Below the pieces are notes generated by a model. That model worked only from the letters and a program-made list of their open reading frames with translations. It ran no database searches and was not told the origin of the DNA. Positions 30,801-41,797 of a stretch of 64,000 nt of DNA are shown piece by piece (within the stretch, counting starts at the first letter, position 1; every line of letters starts with the position of its first letter). The stretch comes from Lepidostoma basale (lineage: Eukaryota > Arthropoda > Insecta > Trichoptera > Lepidostomatidae): NCBI GenBank assembly GCA_022606425.2, contig JAHDVF020001034.1, positions 186,001-250,000 of the forward strand. The letters run 5' to 3'. Both the position numbers and the translations under genes were made by a program.

Positions 30801-31467
30801 TAGTTTAAGTAGAGGCTTGATCTGTATGGACCCCGGTATTCTTTTGAAGAAGATATCATTTTAGGTATTTTTGCGACAGTTGGAAGTATCGGGGTTATAA
30901 AATTGTTCAGTGGGTTTCTTTATGCATTTATCTATCCTCGTGATTCCTGATTAAAGATCCTGATCCATTATTTACTGTTTCTGCATGTCTATTTTATCCT
31001 GACTTGTTTTGACCTGACTGGAAAATGTAATTATGGCGTGTATTTGCTTTTAAGATCGTTGAATAAATATAAGACACAAAATTCTCAATGTCATTTTTAA
31101 AATGATTTATACTTACTATAATTTACACGATTCTTGTTTTCGTGAGTTGATCAAAATTAATTTGTTCAATTATCACTATCATGATAAGCCCATATACTGG
31201 CTTAGTTAATTTAAATAAATACTCCATCTAAAGTTATCGAATTTTCGCCTCAATATTGACAGTTCTTGTTAAAATTTCAGTGACTATTATAATTTTTTTT
31301 TTTTTTTTATGTATAATACATAACAGATAAAGGTGAATATCCATTATTAACTATTCAAACTCATTCAACGGATACTTTATTTTACGAAAACTTATAGAAA
31401 GAATGAAACTGATTTATTTAAATCTAATAGTAAAACGATTATATTATTAACTGAGTGATAGTATTAA
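30801..31467. other. Unassigned AT-rich spacer
   Basis: Nothing recognised. Confidence 0.4.
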
Positions 31468-31826
31468 AAGAAATAAATGCAATGCGAATAAAAGTGTGAT
31501 GAACAAAGCAATGAAAGGGTCATTATGGTGGTTTGGATACTTGGAAATAATTAATGAATAAATAATGATAAAGAAAGTGTCTGTTAAGAATGTAAATGAA
31601 ACAAGAAAAAGAAGAAAGCCGAGGATACCGTGACATGATCAAATCGATCAAATATTAATTGGCGGCCACGTGAAGAGTCAATAAAAATTGATTTGCATAC
31701 ATAATACTATGTATGAATGTTAAAGAAGCGAGAAAAGTATGTCAGGAAAGAATTGTATTGTGGTCTATTTTTTGTTTGTTTTCCTTTTTGAGAGAAGGCG
31801 TGACGGTTAATTAGTTAGATTTTAAT
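31468..31826 (+). mobile_element. RTE-A LINE fragment, decayed, with tail
   Basis: NESVMNKAMKGSLWWFGYLE-like, then a KRRKPRIP-HDQIDQIL-like run and NVKEARKVCQERIVLWSI, ending with a decayed hairpin region and GGCGTGACGGTTAATTAGTT. Many stops. Confidence 0.78.
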
Positions 31827-32036
31827 TAGTTAATATAACTGTTATTTGATTAACAAAAACTTATATTATAAACTATTTCTAATTGATAAAAAATTTGACA
31901 TTTAGATAAAGTTATTAAAAATATATTTATTTTATACTTGTAAGTAAGATGCATTGTACATATATATCACTGTTTATTGACATTTACATATAATTTATTG
32001 ACATTCAGTTATATTTTCTGGATAGAAAGAAATATT

Positions 32037-32183
32037 AGCATTTGACGTTTGACATTTCGCCCCCGCGTCTCCAGCGGAGGCGAAAAGAGAAGGATAGAGT
32101 GCCGCATCGGCTTAAGTGTGGCAGTCCATTCTTTCTGCCTACCCCTTCGGAGAGACGGCGTGATGGTTAGTTAGTTAGTTAGT
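32037..32183 (+). mobile_element. Composite SINE-like element, 3' end only, 14-bp TSD
   Basis: TAGAAAGAAATATT at 32023-32036 and 32184-32197. The insert begins AGCATTTGACGTTTGAC, then CGCGTCTCCAGCGGAGGCGA, AAAGAGAAGGATAGAGTG, CAGTCCATTCTTTCTGCC, hairpin CCCCTTCGGAG and TTAG repeats. A strongly 5'-truncated insertion, which shows that the composite family is mobilised like a LINE. Confidence 0.9.
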
Positions 32184-32305
32184 TAGAAAGAAATATTTGC
32201 TTTAAAAGTTGTGAATGGGTACCTATTAATCCTTTCGACGCGTAGCTGTTTTGCAAAAAAACCGAACAGTCAACTAGAAAAAAATATTTTTGCTTCATGA
32301 TAAAA

Positions 32306-32965
32306 ACTAACTATCCATCACGCCGTCTCCCCGAAAGGATAGGCAGAAAGAATGGACTGTCACACTTTAATCAATGCAACACTCTATCCTTCTCTCTTCG
32401 CCCCCGCGAGAGACGCGGTGTGATGGGTTGCGAACCTCATCGCCACCAATAGGCCTCTCCCGCGCACACTTCGATCGTTCAACGTCTACATAATAAATCT
32501 AAAACAAATTATATAAAATATAATGATATAAAATAAAATAATAAATAAAAATTATTTAACACCTAATGTTCTTTTAGATGGTGCACTTGTCGTCAGCTGA
32601 ACGATCCGGATATTTGTGTTTATTAAATTTTTATTCCACGTTATCCACTGTGTTTTTTAAAGTAACTGTAATTAGGCACTTAAAACAATCCAACATCAGC
32701 AAAAACTTTAAAATATTATTGAAGAATTTATTCAAATTGTCATTGGAACAAACGAAAAATTTATTTTTACACCTGTCAAAATTCTTTTTATTAACGAAAA
32801 AACTTAGATAATTTTAACATCAAAATAGTTAAAACGTATTTTGTGTCACAAATAACTATCATTAAGTGCGGCAACAATCAAATTGACCAAAACAATTCAC
32901 TTATACATGAAATATCTCCAAATTTACGGGAGCACCACATGAACCAAACCAAATTTTCAAAATCA
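32306..32965 (-). mobile_element. Composite SINE-like element, long form
   Basis: Complement of the TTAG tail (ACTAACTATCC), CATCACGCCGTCTCCCCGAA, the GCGAGAGACGCGGTGTGATG / GGTTGCGAACC block, TGGTGCACTTGTCG, ATTCCACGTTATCCACTG, then the long 5' part ending GGGAGCACCACATGAACC. Colinear with 7948-8560, with no ACGGTGGAT duplication. TCATGAT may flank it on both sides. Confidence 0.82.
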
Positions 32966-33300
32966 TCATGATGTTATCTATAATACAATATAAACACAAT
33001 ACGATACAAAACATTCGTAGGTAAACCCATAAAAAATGGAAATTCATTTCGTTCTTCTAAAAGGTCTGGTTGAACACCTTTCACAACCCAAGGTTGTGTT
33101 GAGCCTGACTCACATAACGAGTGGTAAGGGTTAATACCCTGCCCGCAGACAATGTATTCACAAAGTTTCATTTTCATTATGGGAGAGAATTGGGCTATCA
33201 AAGTATAATAGTAATTTTAGAGAGGAGACTATATTTCGAGGAGAGGGAAAAAGAGCAGTATATATTATAGAAGTGGAGATCATTGAAAAATTGTCCAGAT
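32966..33300. other. Unassigned spacer
   Basis: GTCTGGTTGAACACCTTTCACAACCC and nearby sequence is unique here; nothing recognised. Confidence 0.35.
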
Positions 33301-33514
33301 TATTTTTTTTTTGGATACAACAGGTCGTTTGAACCCAATAACTGTATACAATTTATGTGATAGGTTGCCAATCTATCGTCATTTTATTGTCACGTGAATT
33401 CTACGCCAGACCAAAGATAGTATGACAATCGTACTGCCATCGCCGGGAATTGAACCCGGGACCATTGGTATGGAAGTCAAGAAGTGAGAACTACTCTGCC
33501 ACGAAGGTCGACCC
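33301..33514 (-). mobile_element. tRNA-derived SINE (tail type 1)
   Basis: On the minus strand it starts GACCTTCGTGGCAGAGTAGT (A box), with GGTTCAATTCCCGG (B box), then the body CAGACCAAAG complement and GTGACAATAAAATG, ending TTGGGTTCAAACGACCTGTT. The anticodon region is disrupted by a small insertion. It carries a T-run complement at the tail. Confidence 0.85.
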
Positions 33515-33529
33515 TTTAAAAGAATTTTC

Positions 33530-33600
33530 GTTAAATGCTCGGTCTTCTGCAGCCCTCTTCAAATCAAACATATGAGAAGCAGTTCATGCCCTCGCACCCT
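33530..33600 (-). mobile_element. RTE-D 3' fragment
   Basis: The complement encodes GHELLLICLI-shifted, best aligned as NCFSYVxLKRAAEDRA. It matches 26545-26610. Adjacent to the SINE. Confidence 0.55.
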
Positions 33601-33689
33601 CGTTTTACATATTTGCACTGCATTGGTCTTTCATGAGATTTAAAAAAATAATCTATGTGTTTTTTTACAATTCATATACTATGTTAATT

Positions 33690-33935
33690 TAACATCAAAT
33701 CAGTTTATTTCATCAACAGACATTTCAAAATAATTTTTTAAGGCATCTATTGAGAACAGGTAAAATAACATATTGTGTATAGTATACTACCAGAAACGCA
33801 TGAGAGATGGTTCAACATTAGGAAGACAGGATACTCTCCAGAATTAAGAGTATTTGCCTTCTGAACGTACTTTCACTAATATGAAAGACGTCGATCTCCG
33901 AGGAGACCGCGTTCAGCAGATTAATTGGAATCCAT
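33690..33935 (-). mobile_element. Jockey/CR1-like LINE 3' end, decayed
   Basis: Colinear with 50231-50470: ATCAAATCAGTTTATT, GGCATCTATTGAGAACAGGT, CCAGAAACGCATGAGAGATG, AATATGAAAGACGTCGATCT and CCGAGGAGACCGCGTTCAGC. On the minus strand this is the LLNAVSSEIDVFHISESTF-type end plus 3' UTR. Confidence 0.75.
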
Positions 33936-34140
33936 TTTTCTTCGTTTCCTCACAGATGAGGGTCTTGATCCATTGAGCTGCCCGTGACTTAGCCAAACGC
34001 TTCAATCATCTCTATTCTCCACAGCCTGCAGCGCTGAGTAAAGGTCTCTCTCATCTATACATCTCCTTAATCTAGTCACACCATCTCGCAGATGATAAAA
34101 TTCTACTTCTTTTGCCTGGAACACTCCCTGTGACATCACA
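33936..34140 (-). mobile_element. RTE-G LINE 3' fragment
   Basis: The minus strand reads EVFQAKEVEFYHLRDGVTRL, RRCIDERDLYSALQAVENRD and a SHGQLNGSRPSS-like end. It corresponds to the end of 58085-58470 (REVFQAKEVEP and SSMDHDLQQ). Confidence 0.6.
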
Positions 34141-34284
34141 TTTTCTGCATACTTCAGACAGTATTCATGTACATGCAGAATACCCTACCTACAGAGTACC
34201 ATGCATAATATATTATAGAATACCCTATATACGAGTACAGAATAACACAATGTAATTCGGTACTGTCTTCGAGTACATAGTAAA

Positions 34285-34545
34285 TTATTTTGACGAATTT
34301 ATTCCACTTTTTAGTTTATTTTTCTCTACATGTTTCGAAGGCTTTTACCTTCATCATTATACCGCGTCATTATATCTTCATCATTATACAGTTTATATCG
34401 TTCCCGATGGTGAAGGCCTTCGAAACCTGTCCAGAAAAATAAACTCAAAAGTGAAGAAAAAAAAGCAGTGTTTTAATTCATAAAATTCGTCATTATGGAA
34501 TTCCACAGTGTTAACAACGCCTTAAGTTTATATAAAATTAAATTA
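34285..34545. repeat. Inverted pair of hammerhead-like family IV
   Basis: Left arm (minus): ATGATGAAGGTAAAAGCCTT, CGAAACATGTAGAGAAAAAT. Right arm (+): CCGATGGTGAAGGCCTTCGA, AACCTGTCCAGAAAAATAAA, then CTCAAAAGTG and TTAACAACGCCTTAAGTTTA. Stem II GAAGG/CCTTC is kept on both sides; helix III is ACATGT on the left and altered (ACCTGT) on the right. Confidence 0.8.
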
Positions 34546-35024
34546 TTTGGAGTTGACGGTGCAGTATAACCCTGTCATAGATTCATTATCCACCGTAAAT
34601 ACAAACATAAAGATGAATGTAAAAAAATATTATTTCGATACGGATGTATGAGGCACGAGTTCGCTTCACGGAAAGTCCTCATTAGAAGCAAATCGGAGTC
34701 GCGAAATATGATGTGACTATGGCAATATGGGTACCCACCTTAACGTTTCTGAAATATTATAGCATTGTGTACTTTTCTGGATGCAGAGATATCGGTATAT
34801 TAAGTGTCTATGTATTTACATAATATATATACGAGAATGCTAGTTTCATCCTTGCCTCCACCACCCACTGAAATTCCATTGTACAATACGGACCACAAAA
34901 TATAACGTCACCGCCGAGACCAACTACCGTAACCCTCTATATGACTAAAGCAGCGTATATTTAAAATAGTAAAACGAAATACATTTTAAATTCTTGGCAA
35001 TCTTTAACAATGCTGTCCTTCTAC
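34546..35024. other. Unassigned spacer
   Basis: Nothing recognised. Confidence 0.4.
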
Positions 35025-35605
35025 TTCTTCTTCCACTTATTGTAGATCTTGCAATCTGTTTATCTTCTTGCTCAGCCTATTCCCGTCCACTCCTGGACAA
35101 AGGCCTCCTCCATTCGCTTCCATGTCACTCTGTATTGTGCAGATTGCATCCAGATTATTCCGACATTCGTGTCGGTTCAGATCATCCTTCCACCGTAGTT
35201 GCGGTCGCCCTGCACTTCTACGGTCTCCAAGTCAGCAGTCTTCTTGTCCACTTTTCACCTGAACTTCTGGCTACGTGACCTGCCCATTGCCATTTTAGAG
35301 TCGCCATCCGGTGGATGATGTCAGTGACCTTTGTTTTTTCTCTCACCGTATCGTTTCTGACTCTGTCGCTTGGCTTATTTCTAACATGGCTCTTTCCATG
35401 TTTTCCTTTCCCTCTAAACAATCTGTTTATACAAGATATCAAATTTCTTCCTGTGACGAAGACGTCCACCCTTCCCTTCATCTCTTTGGTGGTCGTCCTG
35501 GTGGTCGACGGCTTTTTAGAGTCTCGTGCATCCTCGCTGGATCCATTCTCCCGATGTGGTCCTTCCATCGAGATCATGTCAACAATTTTGCTGTCCATGT
35601 AACAT
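35025..35605 (-). mobile_element. RTE-E LINE fragment
   Basis: A 126-codon minus frame ends KTKVTDIIHRMATLKWQWAG, HVARSSGEKWTRRLLTWRP. Downstream frames give RRSARATTVEG-like and an HGSEWRRPLSRSGRE-like end. The upstream half (GRVDVFVTG-like) is the reverse-frame image of this family's loop region and is not certain. Related to 14034-14544. Confidence 0.75.
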
Positions 35606-35639
35606 TAACTCAAGCAAAAACTAATTGATCTAATATTGA

Positions 35640-35775
35640 AGATAACGTCAGATTTTAATAAGTGTTATTATATTTTATGGTAGTGACATGTTTGGCCTTA
35701 CTAGGGCATTATTAAATTGCTGATAATATCCTAGAAGCTAGAATGTCATTCATATAAATAAATAAATAAAAAACA
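35640..35775 (-). repeat. Hammerhead-like family I fragment
   Basis: GTAGTGACATGTTTGGCCTT, ACTAGGGCATTATTAAATTG is a minus-strand family I core (ATGCCCTAGTAAGGCCAAAC, with GAAAC mutated to CAAAC), followed by AGAAGCTAGAATGTCATTC. Confidence 0.6.
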
Positions 35776-37084
35776 CCTAGAAAGTGGATATTTTCACCAA
35801 ATGTAACATATTTTTCAAATCAGATAAATCAAATTATTTTCATCATCAAAATTTAATGATATTTTACATCATTGTTGTAAATAATTAAATGATTTTCTTA
35901 TTCCGATTAGTATTTTTATATTTTACATTTTGAACATTACGATAAATAAAATTATAAACATTTAAATTGAAAAACTTTGTTTTATAAACAAACTTTATTA
36001 ATTTAACAGTTTATAATGTTAAAGTATCATAGTGTTTCGGCCAAAACAATGGACTGTTTAAAATAAGAATTCATAATAACCCGTTTAATTTTGTGAAGGT
36101 GAAGGAAATTCTTAATTTAAAAATATTTGAAATTATCCTTAAATAAACATGTTGTTCCTTTTTTGAAATTATACCGACAACGTGAAAGTTAAATGTTTTT
36201 AAATTGATTTTTTATTAATCTTCATGTCTTATATTTCGGGCGATGTTAGTTCTTCTGGTAAAATTACCTCCAACGATTATAAGGTTAGATGATTGCATAC
36301 ATCGTTAGATATTATATTCTCAGTATCATAGTCGTCAACTGGAGTTTTTTGTCTTATTTAGTTTTTTTTTTCTCAATATGTATTCGAGGGTTAAGGAAGT
36401 TCACCCGGAAAGCCAATATAAAAACGAAATAGTTTTTTCTTTGCATAATAAAGTTGATGCTTCATTAGCATAAACTGAAAGAACATTTCGAATTAGCGGA
36501 ATTGTTAGCATGCCCAAAACTCACGGTGACCTCGAATACATCTAAATAATATAAATCGAAAGCAGAATACGGTCAGTGAGCTTAAATAAAGCTCATTATT
36601 TTATCAAGACCGCGTGTTTAAATTTATAAATTGCAGTGTTGTTTAAATGGGCGCTAATATCCATCTTTTATAATGCTATTTCCTGTTTATAATGCTATTT
36701 GCTATTTCCTGTGTATCAATGGGAACACCCAAAGCATTCATACAGATTACCAGCGACAGATATCACACATTATTTCTAATACCTGTTTTGTGAACATATA
36801 ATAGAATTATTTTAATATGAATTCATTTTGTCATTGATTGTACAATCTAATGCAAAGGTTCTAAACCTTTATTGGACCACCACCCATTAACGAGAAAAGT
36901 TATTAATAATATTATTCTGAATATTAAATTATTTCTGCATATTACAATATATATTTTATCAACTATTTATCAAAGTATGCTGAATTATTTGAATCGATTT
37001 TTTTTATTTTTAACTTGCTTAGAATGTTGTTAATGGAAATGTCTAGATCTAGATAGAAGTTCATTAGAAATAATGAAAATAAAA
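35776..37084. other. AT-rich stretch; family III end fragment at 35995-36075
   Basis: TTAACAGTTTATAATGTTAA, AGTATCATAGTGTTTCGGCC and AAAACAATGGACTGTTTAA match the distal end of family III (51960-52010). GGTTCTAAACCTTTATTGG at 36859 resembles a hAT terminus but has no visible partner. The rest is unassigned. Confidence 0.45.
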
Positions 37085-37245
37085 AACAATAACAAAAATA
37101 TACCTTCAAAATATACTCGTATTTAGTATAATTCCACCTGATTTTAAGACAGGTTTATACCAGAAGATGGCAGCGAGCTGCCGAAACCGATCGTAGCTAT
37201 AAATCAAGTGGAATTAAACTAAAAATACGTATTTTTTATTAATTT
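37085..37245. repeat. Hammerhead-like family II unit, partial inverted pair
   Basis: CGTATTTAGTATAATTCCAC on the left; CCAGAAGATGGCAGCGAGCT, GCCGAAACCGATCGTAGC and GTGGAATTAAACTAAAAATA on the right. Stem II GGCAG/CTGCC is intact; helix III ACCGAT is mutated from ACCGGT. Confidence 0.75.
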
Positions 37246-37586
37246 TTATTTATATATTCAATAATTGCAAAGATATGTCGCCCACAATACTAAACCAAAT
37301 AAGATGTGCGTATTCTTGATGAATTGTGTTCTTAAATTTTTATTAACCCAATATGTTGAAAATGCTATATTATATATTGACTGATAGATAAAATGTTTAT
37401 TCGAGAATAGAGTATATCATTATTAGTTTTATAAATAAATACACCACGGCGACCTCTATGACGGCCTTAACGCCCTCATTTAGCTTCTGGACCGCCGTAG
37501 CCATACCAGCCCATGGAGTAAGGGAGGAAGGATCCAGCGTCCATTGTAGAGCGGTACCGCCCCCTCTGAGAACTTATCTTCTAAAT

Positions 37587-38113
37587 CAATGGCTCTTAAC
37601 CTGGGGTGCCCGCACCCTTGGATGTGTGGGAAGGTATTTTTGGGGGTGGGAGAAATCCCTAACAATATAAATTATTTAAAAAAATTAATAAAAGATTTGA
37701 AAACTACAGTAATCCCCCAATGAAGCAAAGTCGAAACCGCGTTATTAGAGCAGCGTGTTATTGTGACACATTTTTATTAATATGGTCGTTGTCGACCTTT
37801 TTTATTTGCTCATTTGGAAAAATCGAATGTCCGATTTTCACGAATGAACAAAAAAAAGTCGACAATGAATTCTGTGTTTTTTTTTCAGGGATATTTTTCG
37901 TAGTCAACCTATTTTTTTGCTCCTTTTTATTTAAACAACGGCGCTAAAAAGAAAAAATAGTGAGTCGTGAGTTATATAAAAGAGTCGACTCACTTTGCTG
38001 AGTGATCCGTTCAGCTCAAATCCTTGAGATGATTCATTTTGCCCACCCCTAGCGCGGAGAGCTATTTTCAGATTCATAGGGGTGCGGTTCACTTAAAAGG
38101 TTAAGAAACACTG
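37587..38113. mobile_element. hAT-like non-autonomous element with 8-bp TSD
   Basis: The left end CAATGGCTCTTAACCTGGGG and the complement of the right end (CAGTGTTTCTTAACCTTTTA) share GNTCTTAACCT and later CCGCACCC. TTCTAAAT (37579-37586) and TTCTAATT (38114-38121) form an 8-base duplication with one mismatch, as expected for hAT elements. The 527-base interior has no transposase. It is inserted just upstream of, or within, an RTE-H fragment. Confidence 0.7.
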
Positions 38114-38590
38114 TTCTAATTGAAGCCGGTTTGCTAATTAGTCGCAGAAAAACTGAAGTGATATATCACCTGGATGCTTCCTTGATGAAGGTGACAGATT
38201 TCAAGTACCAAGAATCGATCATTCGAAATGACGGGATATTGGATGCCGACATCACGAACACGATAATTACCGGTTGGATGAAGTGGCGAAAACTGTCTGG
38301 AGTACTCTGCGACAAACGAATACCGGTCCAAATAAAGTAAAAATGTGTTTTAGTGCGTCCAGGCATGACCTACGGTTCTAAGTGCTGGTCGCCTAAAAAA
38401 TCAACATGAAGCCGACATCACGAGCATGATAAATACCGGATGGATGAAGTGGCGAGAACTGTAAGGAGTACCATTCGACAAATCAATGCTGGTCCACATA
38501 AATGGAAAGGTATTTTAGTGCATCCAGCCATGACCTGCGGTTCCAAGTGCTAGACCCTATAAAAACGACGTGAAGAAGAACTTGTACAGC
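38114..38590 (+). mobile_element. RTE-H LINE fragment with ~166-bp tandem duplication
   Basis: It encodes LISRRKTEVIYHLDASLMKV, TDFKYQESIIRNDGILDADI, TNTIITGWMKWRKLSGVLCD, KRIPVQIK, then VRPGMTYGSKCW. This is the post-RT region of an RTE-type polymerase. From GCCGACATCACGA (38245) the sequence repeats at 38411 with the same order (TGWMKWREL, FDKSMLVHINGKVF-like, PAMTCGSKC-like). Stops occur in both units. Confidence 0.82.
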
Positions 38591-38684
38591 ATAAGAATGT
38601 TTGCGTGGGCGGATGGAGTAACGCTGTTCGACCACATTGGGATTACATTTTTGGCAGTTTCAGAGTGAGGCCAATCTCAGAACA

Positions 38685-39060
38685 TGGGGAACAGCTCCTC
38701 CACATTTCGGATGCTGGTCCATTCCCTCGTGTTTCGCAGCCAGGACATTTGTCTCCTACAGGGCCCTCGGCGTCCCTTAATTTTCCCCTCCAATATCAGT
38801 TGGAGAAGGTGGTACTTTTCCCCACGCAGTATGACCCAGACGTGACTTTGAAAGTTGATAACAGTTCCCTGTCAACTCTAGCTCGCCTCAGAACTTCGAT
38901 ATTGGTAACCATGTCTGTCCAGGGAATTCTGACCATTCGGCGATGGAGCCACATTTCAAATGCTTCCAGTCTGTTCATTGAGTTGACTTTCAAGGTCCAC
39001 ATTTCACATCCATACAATAAAACAGACCATAATATGAAAAGAGGACATTCTCTCTCAGGG
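38685..39060 (-). mobile_element. RTE-B LINE fragment
   Basis: The 73-codon minus frame reads MYGCEMWTLKVNSMNRLEAF, EMWLHRRMVRIPWTDMVTNI, EVLRRARVDRELLSTFKV. It then shifts frame to an H-LLQLILEG region (around 38800), RRRGPVGDKCPGCET-like. No tail is visible at the low-coordinate end. Confidence 0.82.
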
Positions 39061-39539
39061 TTGCTTTGCCAAATTCGATCCTATTTGCTTAAAATGATTG
39101 TACCCGTTTTCGGTGGCTGTTAACGCGTGGATTGTGAAGCCGCCGCTGGTTTTTAAGCACAAACATGACGTTCGCGACAATTACACGCGCGTAGGATGTG
39201 TTTTGAGATAAATTCATGTGGTCGACACTCCGCTGTCGCGTCTAACTGTAATGGTCGCCGTAAGGACAATGACCAGTGGTAAACGCTAATAACCCTGTTT
39301 ACAATGCATTTATAAGTCATTGTCCCGTAAACTGGTACAATTTTTTTATTCGTCGTATGAGTTGAAGCCGTATCGCTCGCTCCATCTCTGATTGGGTGAG
39401 TAATGATGGAAAGTGTGACGAAGTAGTCAAGCATTTTTGTTTCGCAACGGCTTCACATGGACAGCGTCTTGCTTCTAATTACTTTTTTACTTATCGCCCA
39501 CATCCCGGCATTAAAAAATAACCATATCTGTACGTAAAC
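39061..39539. other. Unassigned, GC-richer stretch
   Basis: 39130-39480 (GTGAAGCCGCCGCTGG, CGTTCGCGACAATTACACGC) is unique in the window and less AT-rich. The 93-codon minus frame shows no recognised motif. Confidence 0.35.
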
Positions 39540-40245
39540 TAACTAACTAACGCCGTTTCTTCGGAGAGATAGGCAGAGAGGATAGACCGCCATACTGCCC
39601 TGTCCTGACATACCTCTAGATTCCTCTACATTCATACACCGTAAGATGCACACCGTAAGATGTTATTCGCGACTTCGAACTCCAGTCGTCTTTCAATAAA
39701 TTATTATTATTACTATTTTGTTGAATCGCTCTTTACATCATTACAGCGCGAGCCAAATCGATGTAAATTGTATAGCGATGTAAAATCTATCGCCATTTTA
39801 TTGTCACGTGAATTCTGCACCCGACCAAAGACATTGTGACAACCACACTGCCGTTGCCGGGAATCCAACCCGGAACTATCGGGGTGGCAGTCAGTGCACT
39901 TACCACTCGGCCACGAAGGTCATCGCCATGTTTTCCTTGGTCGTTCACGGCTCGTCATTCCACTCACACGCTTGTATAAAACTTTTTAACCATTTTTCCC
40001 TCATCCATTCGTTCTACTTGTGCAAATCATCTGATGGATTCTTTTTTAATTTTACATATGATGCAATCATCTGCCTTACATTTCTTTCTTATTACGTCCT
40101 TCGGTATTCTATCATATACCGTTTTCTGCACATTATTCTCAGTGATCTCATTTCTACGGCATTTACCCTACTATTATCCTTCTTTGGCCAGTTTCAAGCT
40201 TCACTTTTTCATACATAAGGGTTGGCATTAAGACTCCATTATATG
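39540..40245 (-). mobile_element. RTE-A LINE copy split by a SINE
   Basis: Tail complement ACTAACTAACTAAC, then GCCGTTTCTTCGGAGAG and the 3' coding end up to 39698. After the SINE it resumes CATGTTTTCCTTGGTCGTTC and continues to TTCACTTTTTCATACATAAG, GGTTGGCATTAAGACTCC (VPTLMYEKxS). Stops and small indels throughout. Confidence 0.85.
39699..39922 (-). mobile_element. tRNA-derived SINE (tail type 2) nested in RTE-A
   Basis: Minus strand: GACCTTCGTGGCCGAGTGGT (A box), TAAGTGCACTGACTGCCACC, GGGTTGGATTCCCGG (B box, one change), GTGTGGTTGTCACA, then the body and end ATTTACATCGATTTGGCTCG, CGCTGTAATGATGTAAAGAG, CGATTCAACAAAATAG with an (AAT)n-type tail. The body is shortened by a deletion. Confidence 0.85.
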
Positions 40246-40311
40246 GTATACTGCTATATTTGCTTCAGTGGATAAATCATACTATATATTATATCTATTA
40301 GGCTCATGAAA

Positions 40312-40816
40312 ATGAAATCACTATTCTGCAATGATAACGTAAACTTGAAACTCCGCCAGAGAATGATCAAATGCTATGTGTGGTCTGTTTTATTGTACGG
40401 GTGTGAAACTTGAACCCTGAAAGTTAACTCAATGAACAGACTGGAAGCATTTGAAATGTGGCTCCATCGCCGAATGCTCAGAGTTCCCTGGACAGACATG
40501 GTTACCAATACCGAAGTCCTGAGGCGAGCTAAAGTTGACAGGGAACTGTTATCAACTATCAAGGTTCGAAAGATCTCACATCTGGGTCATATACTGCGTG
40601 GGGAAAAGTACCACCTTCTCCAACTGATTTTGGAGGGAAATGAGGGACGCCGAGGGCCCGGAAGGAGACAACTGTCCTGGCTGCGAAACGTGAGCGAGTG
40701 GACCGGCATCCGAAGTGTGGAGGAGCTGTTCCGAGCGGCGCAGGACAGGGACCGGTTCGCCGAGGTGATCGGCAGCGTTGGGGGGACCCGACAGGGCACT
40801 TGAAGAAGAAGAAGAT
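40312..40816 (+). mobile_element. RTE-B LINE copy
   Basis: It encodes MIKCYVWSVLLYGCET, stop, TLKVNSMNRLEAFEMWLHRR, MLRVPWTDMVTNTEVLRRAK, VDRELLSTIKVRKISHLGHI, LRGEKYHLLQLILEGNEGRR, GPGRRQLSWLRNVSEWTGIR, SVEELFRAAQDRDRFAEVIG, then stop and a GAAGAAGAAGAAG tail. The 123-codon frame is intact from 40432. It is the best-preserved RTE-B copy here. Confidence 0.88.
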
Positions 40817-40859
40817 GCATTGATTACACGTTATTATATCATGCATTGGATTGGTCTCT

Positions 40860-40960
40860 GTCGTCTAAGACTGGTCAGATGATGCCGGTCGCTGAAACCG
40901 GTCGCTGCGAAATAAAGACAAAAAGTGGAAGTATTTAAAGTTGAAATATCATCGTTTCAA
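40860..40960 (+). repeat. Hammerhead-like family II unit, single arm
   Basis: CAGATGATGCCGGTCGCTGA, AACCGGTCGCTGCGAAATAA, AGACAAAAAGTGGAAGTATT. GAA-ACCGGT-C is intact; stem II is disrupted (GCCGGTCGCT). The left arm is lost. Confidence 0.75.
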
Positions 40961-41039
40961 TTTGATTCAATTACAATTTGAAATGAATTTTTATTTCACT
41001 AAAATCATTTGATGTATTTTCCTTCTTTTGCTAATTCTA

Positions 41040-41797
41040 CGAAGGGAGCACTGCCAGTGTTAGGGTAAATGGGGACATCACGCCCCGGTTTGATATCACG
41101 AAGGGCGTTAAGTGATGTCTCCATGGTTGTTCAATCTGTATATGGACAAGTGTATGAAAGAACTTAAAGGTATAAATGCTGGTGCTAAGATGAGTATTCT
41201 GTCTGTAAATTGTCTGTTTTACGCGGACGATGCCGTTCTCGTTGCGGATAATGCAGACGAATTACAAGTTTTGGGGTCGAGAATGTATGAGGTATGCAAG
41301 TCAAAGGATTTAATGATGAATGTCGGAAAGTCGAGAGATGGTTTTTGAAAGGGAAGAGCAAATGACAGTTTGGAATATAAGTGTGAACGAAGAGAACCTT
41401 GAACAGGTGAGGGAATTTGTGTATTTAGGTAGCATGTTCACAGCAGATGGCCGAACGGATAGTGACGTCGAAAGAATGGTTGGTGCGGGTAACAAAGTGA
41501 ATGGAGCTTTAAGAATAGTTATTGGAAACAAGAATTTATCAATGAAAGCGAAAACGGCCGTTAACAAGGAGTTCTGGTCCCATCACTAATGATGGAAGCG
41601 AAGCATGGAACTGGCAGAAGAAGGATAAAAGCAGAATAAATACGGTAGAGATGAGGTCCCTAAGACTATGTGTGGTAGAACGATATCGTTGTAGGAATGT
41701 GGAGGAAGCTAGAGAGGTTTGCCAGGATAGAGTATTGTGGCGGTCCATTCTCTCTACCTACCCCTGCGGGGAAACGGCGTGATGGTTTGTTTGTTTG
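41040..41797 (+). mobile_element. RTE-A copy with RT active-site region, 14-bp TSD
   Basis: TTTTGCTAATTCTA at 41026-41039 and 41798-41811. It starts GSTASVRVNGDITPRFDITK, GVK, then a short deletion, MSPWLFNLYMDKCMKELKGI, and NCLFYADDAVLVADNADELQ with the YADD catalytic aspartates of reverse transcriptase. After a frameshift near 41330 it runs QVREFVYLGSMFTADGRTDS, NLSMKAKTAVNK, then a large deletion to NVEEAREVCQDRVLWRS, hairpin CCCCTGCGGGG, stop and a (GTTT)n tail. Inactive. Confidence 0.92.

Noticed and set aside
36856..36895. hAT-type terminus (GGTTCTAAACCTTTATTGG)
   Set aside because: A single end only; no inverted partner or 8-bp duplication could be identified.
38605..39123. 172-codon + frame
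   Set aside because: It is antisense to an RTE-B fragment with clear minus-strand motifs (MYGCEMWTLK and onwards).
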